Shown in pieces: positions 5,507-9,942 of a DNA stretch of 9,942 nt (positions within the stretch are counted from its first letter, which is position 1; each line of letters begins with the position of its first letter). The stretch covers positions 1 to 9,942 of the forward strand of contig CAJWZY010000054.1 of the NCBI GenBank assembly GCA_913050545.1. Reading direction: 5' to 3'. This DNA comes from an uncultured bacterium (GTDB taxonomy: Bacteria; Planctomycetota; UBA8108). Under the pieces are notes generated by a model, which saw only the letters and a list, made by a program, of their open reading frames with translations, did no database searches and had not been told where the DNA came from. The translations under genes and the position numbers were made by a program.

Positions 5507-6112
5507 ATGAGCATCCCGGTGACCCTGGAGTCTGGAAACTTGGCGCAGTTGGATGAAGGCAGGGAGATCCTCACCTACTCGAGATTGCCAGGTTTGCGAA
5601 AAGTCGCGATCCTGTTTCGTTCGCTGGTTCTCCAGGATGCAGTGGCCGCACAGGATCTTCTTGACTCGCTCAACAGCATGGAGCAGGTCATGGTCAAGGA
5701 AGAGCTCGATTCAATGGGCGTTCTTGAGCCGGATATGGTTACCGATGTCCTGAGGGAGTTCGATGTCCTGTGCGAAATTCACACCGCCTACCGGGACCGT
5801 GGTGTCGATGGGGCGATCTCAGTCGGCGAAAAATACCTCCATACCACCCAGGCCCGAAGGCTCGCTCTTGCTCTTGGTGGCGAGGAGGATGCCGGTGAAG
5901 AGCCCGTGAGCCAGGCCCAGGATGCGAGCCGCGAGGAACCCGAAGAAATTACTGAAGATCTTGAGGTAGAGACAGGGCAGGAACCTGAGGCTGAGGCTGA
6001 GGCTGCTGGAGACTCCCTTGAGTTCAACGACTACGTAGAAACACCGGCTGAGCCTGGGTCCCTGCCCTCGTCGAGACAGGAAGAGAAAGACCTGGAAGAT
6101 GTCGTCAGCTGA
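5507..6112 (+). CDS. fliG: FliG N-terminal-domain protein with acidic tail, lacking the motor domains
   Basis: A 201-aa protein. Residues 24-95 fit the FliG N-domain that docks on the FliF tail: YSRLPGLRKVAILFRSL opens it, then AAQDLLDSLNSMEQVMVKEEL and a VTDVLREFDVL helix. Residues 99-123 (GVDGAISVGEKYLHTTQARRLALAL) fit the linker helix that in FliG reads like GGxDYAREVLEKALGxxKAxEIL. Ordinary FliG is about 330 aa and continues with the ARM-M and ARM-C torque domains. Here the rest is a Glu/Asp/Pro-rich, apparently disordered tail (125-201) with a small GAGGCT repeat near 5986-6003. The stop is a clean TGA just before fliO. Other frames here did not show the missing domains. The start has AGGAAGAGGA 12 nt upstream. 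The gap from fliF is 80 nt and contains a CCCGTG/CACGGG stem (5440-5462). Probable role: platform at the cytoplasmic face of the MS ring without torque generation. Confidence 0.75.
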   Translation: MSIPVTLESGNLAQLDEGREILTYSRLPGLRKVAILFRSLVLQDAVAAQDLLDSLNSMEQVMVKEELDSMGVLEPDMVTDVLREFDVLCEIHTAYRDRGVDGAISVGEKYLHTTQARRLALALGGEEDAGEEPVSQAQDASREEPEEITEDLEVETGQEPEAEAEAAGDSLEFNDYVETPAEPGSLPSSRQEEKDLEDVVS

Positions 6113-6159
6113 GGACTCTGCCGGGCCGGACGTCCCGACAGCAGTGGAGAGAAAAGAAC

Positions 6160-6795
6160 ATGGAGAGGGCGAAGATGAAAAGAAACGGGCGCAGGGGCAT
6201 CCTCTGTTTTCTTCTCTTTCTGTCGCTCATGGCATTGGACATTTTCCCTGGTCTCCAGGGACCGGGTACAGCAGGCCCGGTGTGGGCGGTTGATCCGAGC
6301 CTGGATACTGCCGCCCTGCAGGATGCCGCCAGGGCCGGCGCAGATGTTGACAGCCCCACCCCGGGGCCCGATGGCTTGTGGAAAACGGCCGGCGTGTTTC
6401 TGCTGGGGGCCGGGCTCAGCCTGTTTCTGCTGATTGCCTGGCGTCGGCAGCGTGGAGCCCCGGGAGCTGGCGCAAACGCGCGCAACTCCATGCAGGTTCT
6501 CAGCCGTGTCGTTCTCTCGCCCAGGCATACTGCCTGCCTTCTCAAGGTCGGTCCTGCCAAGCTGGTTGTGGTTGCCCTTTGCGGGGAAACGATGACTCCC
6601 CTGTGCACGATCGATGGAGAGGAAGAGATCAGCAAGTTCCTCGAAGAAGATGGAGAGTCCGGCCTGCAGGACCTCGCGGCCTCCAACATCGAGATTGCCG
6701 GCAATCCCCTGGGCGACCGTCCGGGAGGTTTGCAGAGTTTCTTTGCAGTGCTCAGGAGAGCTCTTTTCCCTGCACCAACCGGGGTAGAGCGATGA
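6160..6795 (+). CDS. fliO: FliO-like export-gate assembly protein
   Basis: A 211-aa membrane protein, longer than the usual FliO of about 100-150 aa. FliO helps FliP assemble and is characteristic of flagellar rather than virulence-type systems. Residues 1-43 form a signal sequence (KRNGRR, then a Leu/Phe core, likely cleavage after VWA). A Pro/Gly-rich linker follows, then a membrane helix at about 73-94 followed by RRQR. The FliO core is at 111-140 (MQVLSRVVLSPRHTACLLKVG, then KLVVVAL). It is followed by a C-terminal extension (LEEDGESGLQDLAASNIEIAG) unlike most FliO proteins. The ATG at 6160 has GGAGA 9 nt upstream. A second in-frame ATG at 6175 has GGAGAGGG 5 nt upstream and gives a cleaner signal peptide, so it may be the real start. 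The stop overlaps the fliP start (ATGA). Confidence 0.8.
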   Translation: MERAKMKRNGRRGILCFLLFLSLMALDIFPGLQGPGTAGPVWAVDPSLDTAALQDAARAGADVDSPTPGPDGLWKTAGVFLLGAGLSLFLLIAWRRQRGAPGAGANARNSMQVLSRVVLSPRHTACLLKVGPAKLVVVALCGETMTPLCTIDGEEEISKFLEEDGESGLQDLAASNIEIAGNPLGDRPGGLQSFFAVLRRALFPAPTGVER

Positions 6796-7646
6796 CGCCA
6801 GGGAGCTCCAGGCTGGTTAAGCTGCTCCTGTGCAGTTTCGTTTTCTTCGGGCTGCTGGCAGGGCTTCCCGGCGGGCTCAGTGCTGAGGAGGCCGCCTCCT
6901 CCGGCGATGTCCTGAAGACCCTGACCGGGCTCGATGGTGAGAACCTTGCCGTTCCATTGCGGGCCCTGGTCCTCGTGACGGTCTTCGGGGTGGTTCCTTC
7001 GATCGTCCTGTTGACGACCTGCTTTCCACGGATCCTGGTGGTTCTTTTTTTCCTCAGGAAGGCGCTCGGCACCCAGGACCTGCCTCCCAATATGGTTGTG
7101 TTCGGACTCTCTTTCCTGCTGACCGGGGCTGTGATGTTTCCCATCTGGCAGGAAGTGCACCGTGAGGCTTATATCCCGCTGGTCGAAACCAAGGAGATCA
7201 CTGCCGCAGAGGCCATCGAGAAAACGGAGCTGCCGGTTAAGAGATTCATGCTGCGGCACACACTGCGGGATGACCTCAGGCTGATGATGGATGTTTCTGC
7301 CAGGGGAGAGAAAGGGCCGTCCTCAGCAGCGGCCGGTGGAGGGAAGGCGCCCCTGACGAGGCCGCCGGCGCCTTCCGGGAAAAAGCTCGAGGAGCTCAGC
7401 TTCTTCACGATCCTCCCGGCCTTCGTGCTGAGTGAGTTGAAGACAGCTTTCCAGCTGGGTTTTCTGCTCTTCCTCCCGTTCCTGCTGATTGACCTTGTTG
7501 TTTCCGCTGTTCTCGTTTCCATGGGAATGATCATGTTGCCTCCAACGCTGGTTTCTCTACCCCTGAAGATCCTTGTCTTCGTGCTGGTAGATGGCTGGAG
7601 CCTGGTGGTGGGGCAGCTGCTCTCGGGTATCCAGGGGGGCGGATAG
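6792..7646 (+). CDS. fliP: FliP flagellar/type III export gate protein
   Basis: A 284-aa polytopic inner-membrane protein. With FliQ and FliR it builds the helical export pore. N-terminal signal peptide about 1-30. Core signatures: VPSIVLLTTCFPRILVVLFFL (68-88), ALGTQDLPPN (91-100), then LPAFVLSELKTAFQLGF (208-224), PFLLIDLVVSAVLVSMGMIMLPP (229-251) and KILVFVLVDGWSLVVG. Three features differ from common FliP proteins of about 245 aa. The first is an extended loop (170-200, Gly/Ala/Pro-rich) between the conserved halves. The second is a GMIM sequence where enterobacterial FliP has GMMM, the methionine gasket. The third is the extra N-terminal length. It overlaps fliO by 4 nt, implying translational coupling. 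A much longer upstream frame exists in the same phase, but it is the shadow of fliO. Confidence 0.95.
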   Translation: MTPGSSRLVKLLLCSFVFFGLLAGLPGGLSAEEAASSGDVLKTLTGLDGENLAVPLRALVLVTVFGVVPSIVLLTTCFPRILVVLFFLRKALGTQDLPPNMVVFGLSFLLTGAVMFPIWQEVHREAYIPLVETKEITAAEAIEKTELPVKRFMLRHTLRDDLRLMMDVSARGEKGPSSAAAGGGKAPLTRPPAPSGKKLEELSFFTILPAFVLSELKTAFQLGFLLFLPFLLIDLVVSAVLVSMGMIMLPPTLVSLPLKILVFVLVDGWSLVVGQLLSGIQGGG

Positions 7647-7647
7647 G

Positions 7648-7752
7648 ATGCAGCCAGGCAGGCAGGCGAAGTTGAGCGGAATATGGAATCAAGTATTTCA
7701 AGCAGGGCCTGGTTTTCCAGGAGCCCCGAGTGGCTGGAAGAGGGAGGGCTGA
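7648..7752 (+). CDS. 34-codon mini-ORF filling the fliP-fliQ gap
   Basis: An ATG begins one base after the fliP stop and the frame runs MQPGRQAKLSGIWNQVFQAG and on through PSGWKREG to TGA at 7750-7752, 3 nt before the fliQ start. It has no family I recognise, no membrane segment and no special motif. The G-rich end of fliP could serve as a ribosome-binding site, and reading this frame would bring ribosomes to fliQ. It may only be the untranslated gap, so confidence in a real peptide is low. Confidence 0.25.
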   Translation: MQPGRQAKLSGIWNQVFQAGPGFPGAPSGWKREG

Positions 7753-7755
7753 GAG

Positions 7756-8022
7756 ATGGATACTGCGATAGAGCTGTCGCGGGCGGCCCTTGGGACGGCG
7801 ATCGAGCTGGCGCTGCCGGTGCTGCTGGTGCTGTTGGTGGTCGGATTGATCGTCAGCGTATTCCAGGCGATGACCCAGGTACACGACCAGACCCTCTCCT
7901 CTATTCCGAAGATCCTGGCCGGGGCGGCTGTTCTGCTGCTGTTGCTGCCCTGGTTCCTGGAGGTGATGCAGAATTATACCCGTACCGTCTTTGAGCAGCT
8001 GGGTGGGGGGCTTTTCCCCTGA
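7756..8022 (+). CDS. fliQ: FliQ flagellar/type III export gate protein
   Basis: An 88-aa protein with the family's usual length and layout: two membrane helices (about 15-37 and 53-70). Between them is the conserved VSVFQAMTQVHDQTLSSIPKI segment, which in known structures lines the FliP/Q/R pore. The opening DTAIELSRAALGTAIELALP also fits. AGGGAGGG lies 7 nt upstream of the ATG, a good ribosome-binding site. It lies 109 nt after fliP, a larger gap than elsewhere in the operon, occupied by the mini-ORF. Four or more copies join the gate in characterised systems. Confidence 0.95.
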   Translation: MDTAIELSRAALGTAIELALPVLLVLLVVGLIVSVFQAMTQVHDQTLSSIPKILAGAAVLLLLLPWFLEVMQNYTRTVFEQLGGGLFP

Positions 8023-8070
8023 ACTGGAAATGCCGGTTGCCACCGGGTGAAGAAGAAGTGACAGAGAAAA

Positions 8071-8901
8071 ATGGAAGAGTCCATTCTGAAACAATTAGCG
8101 GCGGGATCGCTGCCGCCGGCGATGATCCTCGTCGGTTGCCGCCTGCTGGGCTTGTTTATTCCTGCTCCGTTCTTTCGCAGCAGGATGTTGCCCTGGCGTT
8201 TGAAGGTCGCCGTCGTGGCGGTGCTGAGCCTCGGCGTTATTGTTTCGCCGTCCCTCCAGGAGAGCATGGTGGGGCTGCCGGCGGGAGTGATCGAAAAACT
8301 CAGCGATCCGTCGCAGGGCTGGCTCCTCATCGCCGGAGAGCTGCTGGTTGGAATGGCCCTGGGCTGGAGTGTTCTGCTCGTGCTGGCCTGCGTAAAGGGA
8401 GCTGCGGATCTCATCACGCAGCAGACCGGGTTGAGTGCGAACCTGATCGTCGATCCGCAGGCGCCCGGAGCGGGCTCCCCGGTGAGCTTTTTGTACCATG
8501 GACTGGCAGTCTACCTCCTGCTGGCCCTGAACCTGCATCACAGCCTGATCCGGTCCGTCCTGAAGAGTTTTACCTGGGTTCCGCCCGGCTCACTCTCGGG
8601 AGAGGCCGTGCCGATGGTGCTGGGGCGCCTGGCGCTGGAAATCGGCGGCGACCTCTTCTTCGCAGCGCTGGTGCTGGCGATGCCCCTGCTGCTTGCCATG
8701 GCATTGGTGTCAATGGCCCAGGGGGCTCTCGGCAGGGCCCTGCCCCAGGCAGAGCTCTTTACCCTGGGATTGCCGGTGCGCCTCCTGGTCGGCCTGGCAG
8801 TGCTTTACGCCTCGTTGCCTGTTTCGCTGAGGTATGTGGGCGGGATGCTCAGGTCTGCAGTGGTGGGGGCAGAGGACTTTCTTTCGAGCTGGGGCGCTTG
8901 A
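8071..8901 (+). CDS. fliR: FliR flagellar/type III export gate protein
   Basis: A 276-aa polytopic membrane protein of normal FliR length that completes the FliP5Q4R1 pore. Recognisable blocks are CRLLGLFIPAPFFRSRMLPWRLKVAVV (23-49) and GELLVGMALGWSVLLVLACVKGAADLITQQTGLSANLIVDPQ (89-130), which includes the plug-region QxG and DPQ motifs. A further block is LFTLGLPVRLLVGLAVLYASLP (229-250). Six or so membrane helices are spread across the length. It starts 48 nt after fliQ with only an AG-rich tract upstream, and ends 25 nt before flhB, so it should be on the same transcript. A longer frame starting at 8037 in another phase is the shadow of this gene. Confidence 0.94.
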   Translation: MEESILKQLAAGSLPPAMILVGCRLLGLFIPAPFFRSRMLPWRLKVAVVAVLSLGVIVSPSLQESMVGLPAGVIEKLSDPSQGWLLIAGELLVGMALGWSVLLVLACVKGAADLITQQTGLSANLIVDPQAPGAGSPVSFLYHGLAVYLLLALNLHHSLIRSVLKSFTWVPPGSLSGEAVPMVLGRLALEIGGDLFFAALVLAMPLLLAMALVSMAQGALGRALPQAELFTLGLPVRLLVGLAVLYASLPVSLRYVGGMLRSAVVGAEDFLSSWGA

Positions 8902-8926
8902 GAATGCAATTGGGCGGGAAATAACG

Positions 8927-9937
8927 ATGTTTTCAGATTGGGATCAAAGAACTGAAAAGCCTACCGAGGCCAGGCGCCGCCTTGCTCGCGAGCAGGGCCG
9001 GGTTGTCTTGAGCCACGACCTGGTTGCCGCCTTCTCGCTGCTCTGGGTCTTTTTCGCCTTTCGCCATTTCGGGGGGCCGACCTTTGAACGAGCCCTTGCA
9101 GGGGTTCGCCAGCTGCTGGAGGAGGCTTTTGTGCAGCCCAGCCTGGGTACGGAAGCGACGGTAACCCTTCTGCGTAACACATTGCTGGAGGCCATCGGGC
9201 TCCTGGCTCCGGTACTGTTGATGGTCCTTACCCTGGTCCTGGTATCGAGCCTGGTCCAGAGCGGGTGGGTTTTCAGGCCGACCGCGGTTTCTCCGAACCT
9301 GGGCCACCTCTCGCCGATTGCCGGGCTTGCCAGGGTCTTCTCCCGCAGAGCTCTCATCTCGGGGTTGTTTGCCTTATTGAAATGCGCCTGGCTTGCCGGC
9401 GGGCTCTACTGGGCAGTTTCTCCCCTGGTTGTCCAGGGAGGAGGCCTCAGCTCGGCAAGGCTGCTGGAACTGGAGGGTGTCGCGGGTTTGCACCTTGGGT
9501 GGCAATATCTCCTGAGCTCCGGGCTGACTCTCATCATCGGGCTCATCGTGCTTGGAATGCTCGACTGGTTCCGCAGGAAGTGGGAGCTTGAGCAGGAGCT
9601 GATGATGACCAAGGAAGAGCTCCAGGAAGAGCTTGCCCGCCAGGCGCCGCCTGAAATCATCAACAGGAAACGCCGCGGATTTTCCCGGCGCCTTGTCGCG
9701 ACCACAGCTCCCGGCGGGGGAGGGGTTGGGCCCCGGGGGAACGGGACAGGGCGCTGGGCCGGCCGTGAAGGCCTTCCGACCCCATATGCTGCTAGAGGGG
9801 GATCCCGGCCTGGGCGCTGGGGCGGGGGCGCTCAGGCAAGTCCCTCGGGGGGGCAAAGCTCTCTTCGAGCTGGAAACGAGCGACCGGCACAACACGGTGT
9901 CGTTGCGGCACCGGGGGCACATCCGCGTGGACTGTAG
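8927..9937 (+). CDS. flhB: FlhB-like export protein: membrane domain intact, NPTH domain missing or out of frame
   Basis: As read, a 336-aa protein. Residues 1-258 are a convincing FlhB membrane half: TEKPTEARRRLAREQGRV (9-26) at the N-terminus, then four membrane helices (about 33-49, 88-110, 143-165, 195-212). LSPIAGLARVFSRRALI (128-144) is the conserved amphipathic segment, and DWFRRKWELEQELMMTKEELQEELAR (213-238) is the linker helix. Ordinary FlhB then reads RRRMM-x-VP-x-ADVxxTNPTHYA and autocleaves between N and P. Here PPEIINRKRRGFSRRLVATTAP (241-262) is followed by a Gly/Arg/Pro-rich sequence (263-336) with no NPTH. That tail has the second-position G bias of an out-of-frame read, and the frame starting at 9609 looks coding instead. 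Either the gene naturally ends in junk or a fusion, or a frameshift lies in the G-rich tract 9714-9752. Start ATG 8927 has a G-rich site 8 nt upstream. Confidence 0.8.
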   Translation: MFSDWDQRTEKPTEARRRLAREQGRVVLSHDLVAAFSLLWVFFAFRHFGGPTFERALAGVRQLLEEAFVQPSLGTEATVTLLRNTLLEAIGLLAPVLLMVLTLVLVSSLVQSGWVFRPTAVSPNLGHLSPIAGLARVFSRRALISGLFALLKCAWLAGGLYWAVSPLVVQGGGLSSARLLELEGVAGLHLGWQYLLSSGLTLIIGLIVLGMLDWFRRKWELEQELMMTKEELQEELARQAPPEIINRKRRGFSRRLVATTAPGGGGVGPRGNGTGRWAGREGLPTPYAARGGSRPGRWGGGAQASPSGGQSSLRAGNERPAQHGVVAAPGAHPRGL

Positions 9938-9942
9938 TGCCC
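9609..9942 (+). other. Coding-like open frame running off the window end, overlapping flhB's 3' part
   Basis: In the phase one base ahead of flhB, the sequence is open from 9609 (after stops at 9600-9608) to the window end. From about 9765 it has normal codon character. Part of it reads KALFELETSDRHNTVSLRHR and then GHIRVDCSA, unlike the Gly/Arg-rich flhB frame on the same DNA. Possible starts are TTG 9693, GTG 9765 and ATG 9786, none with a good ribosome-binding site. It could be the next gene, or the true continuation of flhB after a frameshift. The RGHIR motif resembles the RxxxR of PilZ domains, but too little is visible to call that. Confidence 0.4.

Noticed and set aside
6105..7259. 384-aa minus-strand open frame opposite fliO/fliP
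   Set aside because: The translation is low-complexity and Arg/Pro/Gln-rich, with no family. fliO and fliP on the other strand are clear.
8834..8926. Earlier start for flhB inside fliR
   Set aside because: The frame extends into fliR, but FlhB homology begins at the ATG 8927 with MFSDWDQRTEKPTEARR, and a ribosome-binding site lies before it.

Overview
The window looks like bacterial chromosomal DNA, GC-rich in its genes with one AT-rich promoter patch. There are no tRNA, rRNA, CRISPR or mobile-element signals. The right two thirds (3912 to the end) is a compact, one-direction flagellar-type secretion operon. The left third holds housekeeping or accessory genes. The secreted alpha/beta hydrolase, the stand-alone MerR-type HTH protein and the reduced flagellar-like operon recall PVC-group bacteria (Lentisphaerota, Kiritimatiellota, Verrucomicrobiota, Planctomycetota). 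That placement is an impression from family style, not a demonstrated assignment.

Left region (1-2904). The 3' part of a choline-kinase/APH-type phosphotransferase (+) converges on, and overlaps by 8 bp, a minus-strand gene group read right to left: a small coiled-coil protein, a secreted alpha/beta hydrolase, an L-2-amino-thiazoline-4-carboxylate hydrolase-like protein and a VOC/glyoxalase-fold protein. The last three are spaced 10-15 nt apart and are probably one transcript.

Middle region (2905-3911). A divergent intergenic gap precedes a 75-aa MerR-type HTH protein (+). A 656-nt non-coding stretch follows. It holds a T9 tract, an AT-rich sigma70-like promoter (TTTACA-N17-TATATT) with inverted repeats on it, and a leader of about 350 nt. 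The leader contains several hairpins, including a perfect 14-bp inverted repeat that closes a nested hairpin and is followed by T5.

Right region (3912-9942). The order is fliF-like, a FliG N-domain-only protein with an acidic tail, fliO, fliP, a 34-codon mini-ORF, fliQ, fliR, flhB. The secretion-gate core (FliP/Q/R plus FlhB membrane domain) and the MS-ring protein are intact. The FliF tail still carries a FliG-binding-like helix. However, the FliG protein ends where the middle and torque-generating domains should begin. In FlhB, the NPTH autocleavage domain is absent from the reading frame, which degenerates near 9700-9720 while another frame looks coding up to the window end.

Best reading: a flagellum-derived type III export apparatus with an MS ring and a rotor-less FliG stub, preceded by a structured leader and a MerR-like regulator. 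It could be a motor-less secretion system, or a flagellar system whose remaining parts lie elsewhere. The FlhB end could also be a sequencing or assembly frameshift close to the end of the window.
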